A DNA stretch of 64,000 nt, taken from contig NZ_MDJS01000001.1 in assembly GCF_001705515.1 (NCBI RefSeq), forward strand, positions 558,001 through 622,000. Direction: 5' to 3'. The notes under the pieces were generated by a model. That model had not been told where the DNA came from and did not search any database. It was given only the letters and a program-made list of their open reading frames with translations. The DNA comes from Mucilaginibacter sp. PPCGB 2223. Lineage in GTDB: Bacteria > Bacteroidota > Bacteroidia > Sphingobacteriales > Sphingobacteriaceae. This document shows, piece by piece, positions 1 through 10,133 of the stretch. Position 1 is the first letter of the stretch, and every line of letters begins with the position of its first letter. Position numbers and translations under genes: made by a program.

Positions 1-1
1 A

Positions 2-1480
2 CTTACCTGCAAGCATAAAGCGGTTGCGATGACCTATAACCGTACCGAGGCCGAGTTTTCCGGTAAAACGGACAGCGATATCATTACCAGTCTGATCGGT
101 AACTATTCGGGTCTGAGTGCCACGGTAAAAAGCACCTCCGTTTCGCAGGAAACGGTTTTTCAAAAACTATCATCCGATTGGGACTTTATGCTCGCGCGGG
201 CCGAGTTTTATGGATACATTGTTACTTTGGGTAATGATGGCAGCGTAAATGTCGGCCCGCCGGACACTTCAACTTCGGCTGTTTTAAGCGTAACCGCGGG
301 CGATTCGATACGATCGTTCAGTGCCACTTTAAATGCCGAAAAGCAGGCTCCGTCCATCACAGCTTCGGCATGGGATATTAAAAACCTTGCCTTGCTCACT
401 GCCAGCGGCGCTGAGCCTTCGGTAACTACGCCCGGTAATATTACGGCAAAAACCATGTCGGCACAATTGGGGCAGACGGCCCTGACCATAACCTCAGGCA
501 CACCGATGCTGCAGGACGAGTTACAGGCCTGGGCCGATGGCAACCTGATGCGCATGCGGATGACAGCCGTAAAAGGCAATGTGAGCTTTATAGGCAGCGA
601 ACTGGTGATGCCTGGCACCATCATCACACTGGCCAACGTGGGCGCGCGCTTTAACGGTAATGCCTTTGTTTCGGCCGTGAACCATGTTATCGAAGATGGC
701 TCATGGACTACCTATGCCACTTTTGGTTTGGATAATATACCCGTTGCCGAACGGGCGAATATCTCTTACCCGGCAGCCGTGGGGCAATTGCCCGCCATTG
801 GCGGTTTACAGGTCGCAACAGTTAAAAAACTATCGGGCGACCCGGCCAGCGAGTACCGCGTACAGGTCACCTTGGCTTCGAGCGGTACCGGAGCTTCGGA
901 CGGTATCTGGGCAAGGATGGCGAATTTTTATGCTACTTCTACCGCAGGTTCAGGTTTCTTGCCCGAAGTAGGGGATGAGGTTGTGGTCGGCTTTTTGGAG
1001 AACAACCCGCGTTACCCTATCATTTTGGGTTCGCTTTATAGCAGCGGCAAACAACCGGTTAACCCGGCTGCCGACGAAAACAACTACATCAAATCCATCA
1101 TCACCAAAAGCAGCTTAAAGATCAATTTTGATGATCAGAAAAAAGTGATCACCTTTTTAACCCCGGGCAACAATACAATTGTATTGAGCGATGATGCCAA
1201 ATCGATCGAGATTACCGACCAGAACAGCAATTCGATCAAAATGACCTCGTCGGGCATCGCTATGTCGAGCAATAAAGATATTACACTTAATGCCACCGGT
1301 AACATAACTCTTACAGCTACTCAAAAAATAAACCTCAGCGCCACCCAGGATCTGGTTGCTTCGGGTATGAATGTAAGTGCTACCGCCAACATGGGCTTTA
1401 CGGCCAAGGGTAACGCTACCGCCGAGGTTTCGGCATCGGGACAAACCACCATTAAGGGCGGTATAGTAATGATTAATTAA
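2..1480 (+). CDS. VgrG/gpD-like spike protein of an eCIS (5' truncated by window edge)
   Basis: Forms the trimeric spike under the tube of a contractile injection system (Afp8/VgrG class). The frame is open from base 2, and the codons before the ATG at 29 read L-T-C-K-H-K-A-V-A-M, which fits the internal part of VgrG-like proteins. The ATG at 29 is therefore internal and the true start lies left of the window; an N-terminal gp27-like part is missing. The visible part has a gp27-like region, then a gp5-like OB segment (around residues 265-340, with 'VGDEVVVGFLENNPRYPIILGSLY', a hallmark of VgrG OB folds), then a repetitive Thr/Ser/Asn-rich beta-helix needle to the C-terminus. It is 15 nt upstream of the PAAR gene, which would cap this needle. 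Family assignment is secure; the eCIS rather than T6SS reading rests on the downstream genes. Confidence 0.88.
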   Translation, partial: LTCKHKAVAMTYNRTEAEFSGKTDSDIITSLIGNYSGLSATVKSTSVSQETVFQKLSSDWDFMLARAEFYGYIVTLGNDGSVNVGPPDTSTSAVLSVTAGDSIRSFSATLNAEKQAPSITASAWDIKNLALLTASGAEPSVTTPGNITAKTMSAQLGQTALTITSGTPMLQDELQAWADGNLMRMRMTAVKGNVSFIGSELVMPGTIITLANVGARFNGNAFVSAVNHVIEDGSWTTYATFGLDNIPVAERANISYPAAVGQLPAIGGLQVATVKKLSGDPASEYRVQVTLASSGTGASDGIWARMANFYATSTAGSGFLPEVGDEVVVGFLENNPRYPIILGSLYSSGKQPVNPAADENNYIKSIITKSSLKINFDDQKKVITFLTPGNNTIVLSDDAKSIEITDQNSNSIKMTSSGIAMSSNKDITLNATGNITLTATQKINLSATQDLVASGMNVSATANMGFTAKGNATAEVSASGQTTIKGGIVMIN

Positions 1481-1495
1481 TTAAAAAATAAAGAT

Positions 1496-1798
1496 ATGGG
1501 AATGCCAGCCGCAAGATTAACCGATATGCATACCTGCCCGATGATGACACCGGGAGTACCACCAATACCTCATGTAGGCGGGCCGATTATTGGTCCGGGA
1601 GCACCTACGGTGCTCATCGGAAAGATGCCGGCCGCTGTGATGGGTGATAGCGCAGTATGCGTTGGCCCGCCCGATTCGCTGGTTAAAGGCTCGTCAACAG
1701 TGATGATATGCAACAAACCTGCTGTGCGCATGGGCGATACCTGTGCACATGGCGGTACAGTGGTGCTGGGTTGCCCTACAGTTTTAATTGGAGGATAA
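1496..1798 (+). CDS. PAAR-domain spike tip protein
   Basis: A 100-residue stand-alone PAAR protein that should form the sharp cone at the end of the preceding spike. It consists of repeated short Pro/Gly-rich hairpins of the type 'PAAR/PAAVMGD' (residues 4-7 and about 45-51), and His/Cys residues (H12, C14, later C and H near 'DTCAHGG') fit the metal-binding apex. There is no C-terminal extension, so it is a bare tip and not an evolved effector. It sits 15 nt after the spike gene and 2 nt before the gp25-like gene, so it is translated from the same message. Confidence 0.9.
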   Translation: MGMPAARLTDMHTCPMMTPGVPPIPHVGGPIIGPGAPTVLIGKMPAAVMGDSAVCVGPPDSLVKGSSTVMICNKPAVRMGDTCAHGGTVVLGCPTVLIGG

Positions 1799-1800
1799 TT

Positions 1801-2223
1801 ATGCCCGATGATATACAATCGTTTTTAGGTACAGGATGGTCTTTCCCGCCGGCGTTTACCAAATCGCCCGAAATGGTGCGTATGGTATCTGATGAGAAAG
1901 ATATCGCCCAAAGCCTGCACATCATACTCAACACAACACCAGGCGAACGCATTATGCAGCCCGAGTTTGGCTGCGATTTGAAACGCCTGGCTTTTGAAAT
2001 AAACGATTCGACCCTGATAGCCAATTTTAACCATATTATTTACCATGCCCTGCTTAATTTTGAGCCACGTGTTAATTTCATCGACGCAAAAATTATCGAC
2101 CGCGATGAGCTCGACGGTGTGCTGCATATCCAGGTAAACTACAAAATCATCATCACCAACACCAGGCATAATATTGTATTTCCATTTTACCTGCAGGGAG
2201 AGGGTACCAATGTTTCTGTTTAG
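1801..2223 (+). CDS. gp25-like baseplate wedge protein (Afp9/T4 gp25 type)
   Basis: Small wedge component of the baseplate, homologous in type to T4 gp25 (lysozyme-like fold without catalysis). The ATG at 1801 is preferred over an upstream in-frame start at 1708, which would overlap the PAAR gene by 91 nt and add residues unlike the family. The 140-residue protein carries the typical 'IAQSLHIILNTTPGERIMQPEFGCDL' region near residues 35-60; the ERxxxPxFG core is the gp25 signature. It lies between the tip and the baseplate-J gene, the usual position in eCIS operons. Confidence 0.88.
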   Translation: MPDDIQSFLGTGWSFPPAFTKSPEMVRMVSDEKDIAQSLHIILNTTPGERIMQPEFGCDLKRLAFEINDSTLIANFNHIIYHALLNFEPRVNFIDAKIIDRDELDGVLHIQVNYKIIITNTRHNIVFPFYLQGEGTNVSV

Positions 2224-2235
2224 TGCTGTAGCGTA

Positions 2236-5200
2236 ATGTATATCGATCTAACCAATTTAAACGAAGGCACGAGCCAGGATGAACGCCATGTTAAAGCGCT
2301 CATGCCCGATTTTATTGATATCGATGAACGCGATATTCCTGATTTCCTGAAGTTCATCACTAATCTTTCGGCACAATTCACCTATTATAACATCAGCAAT
2401 AAACCCGAAGGCGCCTGGGACGATTTTTTTAAATCGGACATTAACATCCTGCTGATGCTCATATCGAAGTTTGATATGCAGGCGCAGATCAACCTGTTCT
2501 CGCAGCACGAAGATGAGCTTTACCTTGCCGCGAACGAAAAAGACTTGTTTTCGGCATTGAAAACCATGTTCGATTTTGTGCTGCATGTGTTTAACCTGCT
2601 GTACGATCTGCGCGAGCGTTTGCTCAACGTATCCAACCGGGGGCGGATGTCGCAGGAGTTGTTTAAGATAGTCGACAGTTTTGATGATGAGGCTCTAAAA
2701 CTGAACCGGTATACCCATGAGGCACGACAGGTATTCGGCAAGCAGCTTGAAGTACAAACCCCCGATTACTTTATCAATATCAATACCGAAGAAGGCGACA
2801 AAGAGGCAATATTTGTCGGGGCTACACCCAAAGAACGGATCATCAATGCGATGCCGGCTATAAAAAGGGTTTTTAACGATCTCAGCACCAAGTGTAACCA
2901 CTTGTTAGGTGTAACACGCTTTTATTTAAAAAGCAACAATATGCTTACCCAGGAGTACCCGCCTTACCTGGCTTTGTATATTGCGTTTTTACATTTGTAC
3001 AAGCATCTGCAATACAAAATCAACGAGATCACCAAAGAGCATCTCGACCTGTATTATAAGCGCATACTGAGCCTCGAACACAAAAAGACTGTTGCCGATA
3101 GTGTGCACATTGTTTTTGAAAAAGACGACGCTTCGCCCTACGTTTTATTGAAACAGGGCGAAGATCTGCTGGCACAGATAGCCGGTCAGCAAAACCCCGC
3201 CACGTTTAAACTCAATGAGGACCTGTTAGTAACCGGTGCGCAGATAGCAGAGCTTAAAACTATATTCCTCGCCGAGCGCATCCAATTGAAAAACCTGGCG
3301 GGAATGGTAAAAGAAACACAGGTTTACAACGGGACCTATGGCTCGAGCCTGGCTTCGGTAGTCCAAAAGGATCAAACGCCGGTAACTACATGGCCGGTAT
3401 TGGGCGAAGACCAGGAAGGCTTACCGGATAATGCCCGGTCGATGGATATGTCGAACATCGGTATTATACTGGCTTCGCCGGTATTGTACCAACCCGAGGG
3501 GCGCCGGTTGATCACATTCCATATTTATCTGGAAGATGATTCGTATATGGGGCTGATGGCCTACTTTACTAATTATTCTAACGTTGCGCAAAAGGAGATA
3601 GAAGCGGTAAGTCATCAACTATTGTCGGACGCCTTTGTGATACACTATACCGATGTGACGGGCTGGGTTGAAATTGAGAGGTACAGTGCTTTATTAAACG
3701 AAGACGAGCGCCGGCTGGAAATAGAGATGCACATTAACCAGGCCGACCAGGTGATCGATGTGTACCGGCCCGAAATACATGGAGGAACTTACGATACCAA
3801 CTGGCCGATATTCCGTTTCCTGCTCAAAAATTATTCGGTAAATAACCCTTTTACCTATTTGCAAAATGTTAAGATAAACCGTATCAGCATTACAGCCGAT
3901 GTGAGTGGCAGCAGAGCCGTTAAGCTGCAAAACAATGTGGGTATGATAAGCGCTACCAGCCCAAGCCAGATATTTGGTCCGCAACCTTCTGCCGGCTCGT
4001 ATCTCGATATTAAAAACTCAAACATATTTAATCGTTACACGCTTGGTTTTTGCATTAAGCTTGATTGGATAGACATACCGAAAGAACCCGGTGGCTGGGG
4101 CGTTTATTACCAGGCGTACAATAATGGTATTAACAACAGCTCGTTCCGGGTAAAACTAAGTGTGCTTACCGACGGCAAAACAGTACCCAAGCCCGTTCAG
4201 CAGCAGGAGTTCAGTTTGTTTGAGAGTGAGAATAATGACGGTGTGCTGAGCAATACCACGGAGCTGCAAAATATTGATATCAAACGGCTTGAACTGGTTA
4301 AAAAGCCATTGCTGGATAAAGAAGATGTTTTGCAGGATAAAAACTTTGCCGAAGGTGCAGTGAGGATCGAACTGACGGCGCCCAAAGATGCGTTCGGCCA
4401 CAGGTTGTTTCCGCAGATATTCCCACAGGTAGTGATGCATAATGCCAAGAAGTCGAAAAAGCTTCCTTTGCCTAATCAGCCTTATATTCCGCTTATCCGG
4501 TCGTTAAGTATTGATTATACCCTGAAACATTCCGAAGGGTTGAGCGCGGCTAATGCCCGCAGTGCCGACGGGGTGGATCTGAAGATGTTTCACCTTTACC
4601 CGTTTGGTTACGAAGAAATATATCCGGGTAAAAAACGTGCGCCGTATAACCTGATCCCTAATTTTGATCACGGGAACAACCTTTACATCGGCTTAAAAAA
4701 TATCATCCCCAAGCAGGAGCTTACCTTGTTCTTCCAGATGGAAGAAAACAATTTTACCAATCTCTCCAAGAAGCCCGAGCAGGTATACTGGAGCTATATG
4801 GACGATAATACCTGGGTGCTGCTGACCGAAAAGGATGTTTTGGCTGATACCACTAATAATTTCATCAATTCGGGCATCGTTAAAATAAAACTACCGGCCG
4901 ATTTAAGCACCGGCAATACCCGTGCAAACCCCAATTTGTACTGGATCCGTGCATCGATGAAAGGGAACACTAACGTCAAATCAAAAATAATAGGCATCTA
5001 CACCCAGGCGGCGGCGGCTACCAGGGTGGTTACCCGTGGAACCAAAACTTTAAATATCCCTGCGGGGAGTATCAAATCGTTTAAAAGCAAGGTTATCGGT
5101 ATACAGAATATCGTTCAGCTTTTCCCGTCGTTTGGCGGTAAAGCGCCTGAAACCGACGACCAGTTTTACATCCGCGTAAGCGAACGTTTGCGTCATGGCC

Positions 5201-6027
5201 AAAAACTGCTCACCAACAGGGATATCGAGCAGGCTATCCTCGAACGCTTCCCGGAGATATTGATGGCTAAATGTATCAGTCCGCAGCAATACCCGCCTGA
5301 TTATGTAGAAAAATACCGGCCGAACCCGCGCGTGGTTCTAATCCCGCGCGATCAGAGCGGTAACCTGTTTACCAGCGATGAGCCGAAAGTGAATTTGTCG
5401 ATACGCTATCAGGTTAAAAAGTTTTTGGAACGGGCCATACCATCCTTTGTAAAGCTGGATGTGGAGAACCCGGTTTATGAGCGGATAAAAGTGATCTGCA
5501 CTGTAAAATTTGCCGATGACAGCCTGCCTGATACCGGGATGTACGTCCGGAAGCTTAACGATGATATCAAACGATATTTATGCCCGTGGCTATTCGATGA
5601 TAATTCGAAATTTAAAATAGGCAGCAGCATTTACATTGCAGAAATGCTCAATTATATCAAAAAGCGGCCTTATATCAAATACGTTACCGGTTTTTCGCTG
5701 GTACATTTTTATACGGCCATTGATGACGACGGCGAAGTAGTGGCTCACGCGGTTGATTACGCGAACAATAACGAGATGTATATCCGCGGTTCGTTGCCCG
5801 AAACGGTGTTGATATCCAACAGCACACACCTTATCACGGTAGAAGACGATATGAAGCCGGTAAAGCCAAAACGAGCCGGTATAAGCGAGTTTGCGGTGAT
5901 GGACGAATTACTGGTTAACCAGGACAGGCAAAATACCGTAATTGCAGATGAAAAACTGCACGAACATAATGATAATAAAGATATGCCTGATCTTTTTGAC
6001 CTGGTGATACCTTTTAACTTAGATTAA
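2236..6027 (+). CDS. Large baseplate J-like protein (Afp11-type)
   Basis: A 1263-residue baseplate wedge protein of the gpJ/gp6 class that should link the central hub to the sheath. The clearest signature is the segment around residues 955-1010, containing 'ETDDQFYIRVSERLRHG' followed by 'LTNRDIEQAILERFPEI', which matches the conserved block of long baseplate-J proteins in eCIS and T6SS-like clusters. The N-terminal 800 residues hold a mixed alpha/beta region with little recognisable signature. The C-terminal tail (about 1220-1263) is charged and probably disordered. It is 12 nt after the gp25 gene and 6 nt before the next gene, so it is part of one transcript. Length is in the range for Bacteroidota eCIS versions. 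Confidence 0.82.
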   Translation: MYIDLTNLNEGTSQDERHVKALMPDFIDIDERDIPDFLKFITNLSAQFTYYNISNKPEGAWDDFFKSDINILLMLISKFDMQAQINLFSQHEDELYLAANEKDLFSALKTMFDFVLHVFNLLYDLRERLLNVSNRGRMSQELFKIVDSFDDEALKLNRYTHEARQVFGKQLEVQTPDYFININTEEGDKEAIFVGATPKERIINAMPAIKRVFNDLSTKCNHLLGVTRFYLKSNNMLTQEYPPYLALYIAFLHLYKHLQYKINEITKEHLDLYYKRILSLEHKKTVADSVHIVFEKDDASPYVLLKQGEDLLAQIAGQQNPATFKLNEDLLVTGAQIAELKTIFLAERIQLKNLAGMVKETQVYNGTYGSSLASVVQKDQTPVTTWPVLGEDQEGLPDNARSMDMSNIGIILASPVLYQPEGRRLITFHIYLEDDSYMGLMAYFTNYSNVAQKEIEAVSHQLLSDAFVIHYTDVTGWVEIERYSALLNEDERRLEIEMHINQADQVIDVYRPEIHGGTYDTNWPIFRFLLKNYSVNNPFTYLQNVKINRISITADVSGSRAVKLQNNVGMISATSPSQIFGPQPSAGSYLDIKNSNIFNRYTLGFCIKLDWIDIPKEPGGWGVYYQAYNNGINNSSFRVKLSVLTDGKTVPKPVQQQEFSLFESENNDGVLSNTTELQNIDIKRLELVKKPLLDKEDVLQDKNFAEGAVRIELTAPKDAFGHRLFPQIFPQVVMHNAKKSKKLPLPNQPYIPLIRSLSIDYTLKHSEGLSAANARSADGVDLKMFHLYPFGYEEIYPGKKRAPYNLIPNFDHGNNLYIGLKNIIPKQELTLFFQMEENNFTNLSKKPEQVYWSYMDDNTWVLLTEKDVLADTTNNFINSGIVKIKLPADLSTGNTRANPNLYWIRASMKGNTNVKSKIIGIYTQAAAATRVVTRGTKTLNIPAGSIKSFKSKVIGIQNIVQLFPSFGGKAPETDDQFYIRVSERLRHGQKLLTNRDIEQAILERFPEILMAKCISPQQYPPDYVEKYRPNPRVVLIPRDQSGNLFTSDEPKVNLSIRYQVKKFLERAIPSFVKLDVENPVYERIKVICTVKFADDSLPDTGMYVRKLNDDIKRYLCPWLFDDNSKFKIGSSIYIAEMLNYIKKRPYIKYVTGFSLVHFYTAIDDDGEVVAHAVDYANNNEMYIRGSLPETVLISNSTHLITVEDDMKPVKPKRAGISEFAVMDELLVNQDRQNTVIADEKLHEHNDNKDMPDLFDLVIPFNLD

Positions 6028-6033
6028 ACGAAA

Positions 6034-6840
6034 ATGGAAAATAAACCAATCAAAATTTCGGGCAGGCAAAGGCTGCTGGCGTATTTTCGAAACGGTAAGA
6101 TACCATCAGAGGAGCATTATTCTGATCTGATAAATTCCATGGTGCACAAGGATGACGATGGTTTTTCGAAAGACGAAGAAAACGGGCTGAAGATATATGC
6201 CGATGAGAAGTATAACAGCCTGATTTCGTTTTATAAAAATATCAATGCCATTGAGCCATTTTTCGTGATCGGGAAGGATAAAACAGACCCCGATGCGTTA
6301 AAAATACAACCGATTGATGATTCGGCAGATACATCGGACCCGATAGCCGACCCTGATACAAACAGTGTATTTTTCCATACCAACGGCAAGGTGGGTATAG
6401 GTAAAAAATGTGAGCCGCAATACAAAATGGAAGTCGATGGCTTTGTGGGAATGGGTGGGCGTATCGGCACCTATAAATCGGGCTCGGTATCTGCAGATGG
6501 TAAATGGCAACCGATTATTAAAAATTTACGCAATGCCCAGGCATTTGAGATAGTTGCCCGTGTAGGCAAAAAGGGTACAGGCAAATGTGCCATAATGCAC
6601 GCCACGGCGTTAAGTATTTTCGGCCCTAAGGGTGCCAAAGTACGGCGTACAAACGGGTACTTCGGCTGGTTTTGGAACAAGATACATTTGCGCTGGACAG
6701 GCGACTCGACAAATTACGCGCTCGAAATAAAAACAGGCTCAAACTTCGGCGAAGGAGTGGAGATATTTTATACCGTAAGCCGTTTGTGGGACGATAGCTT
6801 ATTTTTGAGTGATGATTACTATTATAGCGATAAGACATAG
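6034..6840 (+). CDS. Fibre-like eCIS-associated protein of unknown function
   Basis: A 268-residue protein with no catalytic motif. The N-terminal about 60 residues look helical and acidic. The middle has 'NGKVGIG' followed closely by 'YKMEVDGFVGM' (residues about 113-135), a pattern common in tail fibres and adhesins just before the receptor-binding part. The C-terminal 130 residues are rich in aromatics and glycine and look like a beta-sandwich. The gene lies inside the baseplate block, 6 nt after the J-like gene and 3 nt before the Afp12-like gene, so it should be assembled with the baseplate. The best guess is a short fibre or receptor-binding subunit; the sequence alone does not prove it. 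Confidence 0.5.
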   Translation: MENKPIKISGRQRLLAYFRNGKIPSEEHYSDLINSMVHKDDDGFSKDEENGLKIYADEKYNSLISFYKNINAIEPFFVIGKDKTDPDALKIQPIDDSADTSDPIADPDTNSVFFHTNGKVGIGKKCEPQYKMEVDGFVGMGGRIGTYKSGSVSADGKWQPIIKNLRNAQAFEIVARVGKKGTGKCAIMHATALSIFGPKGAKVRRTNGYFGWFWNKIHLRWTGDSTNYALEIKTGSNFGEGVEIFYTVSRLWDDSLFLSDDYYYSDKT

Positions 6841-6843
6841 CCG

Positions 6844-9800
6844 ATGAGTGATGCAGCCTTGAATGATAATAGTGATAAACAGCTTGCGCTCGATTTTGCT
6901 GCACTGCGAAGCCATGGTATCGAACTGATACAGCGGATGTGCGGCGATGTGTGGACGGATTTTAACCTTCACGATCCCGGTGTTACCATTCTGGAGCAGC
7001 TTTGTTATGCGATTACCGACCTGGCTTATCAAAGCGATTTTAATATTACCGACCTGCTTGCCGATAAGGACGGCAGCATTAATTACGAGGCCAATTCGTT
7101 TTTTAAGAAGCAGAACATCTTCACCAGCAACCCGGTAACTATCAACGATTATCGCAAGGCAATTATCGATGAAGTAAAAGAAACCGACAACGTATGGCTG
7201 ATACCGCTGCTGCCCACCAACGATACCAACACCATCAGGGGATTGTATACCATAGTGGTGCAGGTAAATAAAATATTTGCCAAGCAGTGGCTTGCCGGCG
7301 AGGCCGATCCCGCAACGGTAAGCGCCAGCGTATTAAAAGCATATAGCTCAAAGCGCAACCTGTGCGAGGATATTTTTAACGATATTGTTGTACTGAAACC
7401 CGTTGAGGTTGCGATACATGCCGATATACAGATCGAGGCCAACCTGGTGCCAGAACAGGTGCTGGCCAATATTTACCTTACGCTCGAAAACAACATTAAC
7501 AAACCGGTAAAGCATTTTACCGAGCTGGAGCTGAGCAAACGCGGTTTCACCGTCGATGAGATGTATTGTGGTCCTTTCCTGAGAAATGGCCTGATACCCG
7601 ATAGTGAATTAAGCCCAAGGCAAAAGACGCTCGACTCGACCAATATAGCCAGCGCTATATCGGCAGTGCCCGGTGTGGTTTTGGTGAAAACTTTGACCAT
7701 TGAAAGAATGCACAGCGCCGAACCTGTAAAAATACTGGAGCTTGCCGACTCCGAATTTGCTTTTCTCAATATCGAAAACCTCTCATCCATCAGTATTAAT
7801 TTATTTGTAGATAAGTACCGGGTGCCGCCCATCCGTAAAACCATGTTTGGCGACCTGCTGCAAAAAGTCATCGAAAATGAATACCGCGATTTCGTTAAGT
7901 CATTTTACCGGTCGGGGACAGATCTGACCGGTACTTATCGAAATACATCCGAGTATTATTCTATTCAAAATTACTTCCCGTTTATATATGGCATAGGCGA
8001 GGAAGGGTTGTTTAGCTCAGTGCCCGAAGAGCGTAAAGCGCAGGCCAAGCAATTAAAAGCCTACCTGATGCTTTTTGAGCAGATACTGGCTAATTATCAA
8101 AGCCAGTTGGATAACATCGATACTTTTTTTACCAACGATTTGACCAAGGCAGATAACCAAACTTATTTCGCCAATACACTGTACAATATTCCGCGTGTGA
8201 AGGAACTTTTGATATCCTACGATATGGTGAAGGACGAACAGGAACAGGCGGAAAGCAAACGCAAAGGGTGGAAGTTTAATGAAACCAACTGGAAACAGTT
8301 TAAAAGCGATAAGAACAATGGTTATATGCAGGCACTCAAAGCCAACATCGAATCGGATGCTGATTTTGAGGACCGGAAGAACCGCATACTCGATCACCTG
8401 CTGGCCCGGTTTAACGAAACGGTTGTGGTATATCCGGTAAAGCTGTACAATTTGCTTTACCGTAACAGTCAACAGCCTGGCAGGGTAAGTAATGAAATCA
8501 GGTGGAAAGCTTCGATCTTAAAAGATTTTCATAAAATAAATTACAACCGGGCACGTGCTTTTGATTACCTGAAAGAAAATGATACCGGGTATAATTTTGA
8601 AAGTAAGATGCGTAAGCTGCTCTATATCAATAATGATGGAACAGAGCCGCTTACCAATATTTTTGAAAAAATTAATATAAAGTTTAAAAAACCCGAACAT
8701 TATAAAAACGTATACTACCGTGATGAGAAGACCGATACCGAGGTTGACTGGAGCCCCGAGCTGCAGAAAATCGTACTCTCTAAAAAAGATGTGAGCGATT
8801 TGATAGACAACGGCTTGCTGGCCGGCGCCGAAAGCTCCGAAAAGGATGCCTTTGTATACCGGCAGCAGAACATATCGGTGCTGAAGCACGGCATTAACAT
8901 TAACCATTATCGCATCGGGCCCGACCCTTTCCAGGAAGAGGATAGCCTGGTGCTCTATAAAGCGCCCGATGCCGAGCGCTGGACGATCTTAACCAGGATA
9001 AAAAATGCGGGTACGCCTGCGATATCGACTATCAAAAAACTGGTTAGTAACCTGGTTACTTTAAGTACAAAATCCGAAGGTTTTTATGTTGTGGAGCACA
9101 TCCTGCTGCGTCCGTCGGTTAACTCTAAAGCTTACGGCTTTAAACTATACCGAGATGATAACCAGGTGATTTTTGAACATAACCGCCTGCTCACCTTTGG
9201 CGAGCGTGAGCAGATTGTGGCTAAGCTTTTAAAATTCAGCCCGGGCGATGACTTTTATCTTGCCCAGCAAATTGCCGAACTCGCTGCCGCCAACAAGCAA
9301 ATTCACCATACCAAATGGGCCGACAGGGCGCAAGACTTTGTTAAAAAAGCAGATGCATTGTTAAAACAAGCATCGCACCTGGCTGCTAACGCTATCGTAC
9401 TTGCCGATAAAGCGGGCGCCGAAGATGTAGCTATTGCCGAGCGGAACAAATACCTGGCCACGCAAAACGAAATTATTGCCGCGCTTAACCTGGATATTGC
9501 CAACCAGTTTTTAACCATCAGAAACAAAAGCAAGGTAGAGCCCGGAGTGATCCTGACCCATGCTGACAAAACCAAACTGGAAAGTGAGCTGAAAGTATTA
9601 ATCGACAGTTATTATGCGGATGTTAAGGACCTGCTCGATAAAGCCAATCATATAGAAGACCTGGCCAAACAGCAATCAACAACAGTGAACAATGCTATCA
9701 TGAGCGAAATTAGCCAGATGGGTAAGCTGATAAACCATACCGGCAATGTTTATACAGACATTGTTAGCTTGTATTCACTGCTTAACCAATACGGGCAGCA

Positions 9801-10131
9801 GCTATACCCGAGGTTTAAAATGCTGGTACATGTTAAGGATAACGAAATGATCAATGAGGACTTCTTTAGCTTTAATATGACTGTGATATTGCCGGAGTGG
9901 CCCGCGCGTTTTCAGGACAAGAGCTTTATGGCCAGCGCCGAAGGGTTACTGAAATACCATGCACCGGCGCATATTAACCTGCATATCAAATGGTTCGGGC
10001 TGAATAAGATGAAACGGTTCGAAGAGCTGTTCTTCGAATGGAGAAAAAGCCTGATAACGGGTAAGGTAGAAGATACGCACGACCTGGTTAGATTTTTGGC
10101 CGGTCATTTGGATAATAGCCATTCTGCTTAG
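6844..10131 (+). CDS. Second large baseplate protein (Afp12-like)
   Basis: A 1095-residue partner of the J-like protein in the wedge. The N-terminus contains 'WTDFNLHDPGVTILEQL' (residues about 38-54), the W-T-D-x-N-x-x-D-P-G-x-T motif typical of this class. The C-terminus has the block 'FNMTVILPEWPARFQD' followed by 'HAPAHINLHIKWFGL', also conserved in this class. Between these, about residues 812-982, there is a long Ala/Lys-rich, strongly helical stretch that looks inserted just before the C-terminal block. The gene ends 2 nt before the tape-measure-family gene. Confidence 0.78.
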   Translation: MSDAALNDNSDKQLALDFAALRSHGIELIQRMCGDVWTDFNLHDPGVTILEQLCYAITDLAYQSDFNITDLLADKDGSINYEANSFFKKQNIFTSNPVTINDYRKAIIDEVKETDNVWLIPLLPTNDTNTIRGLYTIVVQVNKIFAKQWLAGEADPATVSASVLKAYSSKRNLCEDIFNDIVVLKPVEVAIHADIQIEANLVPEQVLANIYLTLENNINKPVKHFTELELSKRGFTVDEMYCGPFLRNGLIPDSELSPRQKTLDSTNIASAISAVPGVVLVKTLTIERMHSAEPVKILELADSEFAFLNIENLSSISINLFVDKYRVPPIRKTMFGDLLQKVIENEYRDFVKSFYRSGTDLTGTYRNTSEYYSIQNYFPFIYGIGEEGLFSSVPEERKAQAKQLKAYLMLFEQILANYQSQLDNIDTFFTNDLTKADNQTYFANTLYNIPRVKELLISYDMVKDEQEQAESKRKGWKFNETNWKQFKSDKNNGYMQALKANIESDADFEDRKNRILDHLLARFNETVVVYPVKLYNLLYRNSQQPGRVSNEIRWKASILKDFHKINYNRARAFDYLKENDTGYNFESKMRKLLYINNDGTEPLTNIFEKINIKFKKPEHYKNVYYRDEKTDTEVDWSPELQKIVLSKKDVSDLIDNGLLAGAESSEKDAFVYRQQNISVLKHGININHYRIGPDPFQEEDSLVLYKAPDAERWTILTRIKNAGTPAISTIKKLVSNLVTLSTKSEGFYVVEHILLRPSVNSKAYGFKLYRDDNQVIFEHNRLLTFGEREQIVAKLLKFSPGDDFYLAQQIAELAAANKQIHHTKWADRAQDFVKKADALLKQASHLAANAIVLADKAGAEDVAIAERNKYLATQNEIIAALNLDIANQFLTIRNKSKVEPGVILTHADKTKLESELKVLIDSYYADVKDLLDKANHIEDLAKQQSTTVNNAIMSEISQMGKLINHTGNVYTDIVSLYSLLNQYGQQLYPRFKMLVHVKDNEMINEDFFSFNMTVILPEWPARFQDKSFMASAEGLLKYHAPAHINLHIKWFGLNKMKRFEELFFEWRKSLITGKVEDTHDLVRFLAGHLDNSHSA

Positions 10132-10133
10132 CC

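Noticed and set aside
208..636. 142-codon - strand ORF opposite the spike gene
   Set aside because: Low-complexity antisense shadow of a well-supported coding gene.
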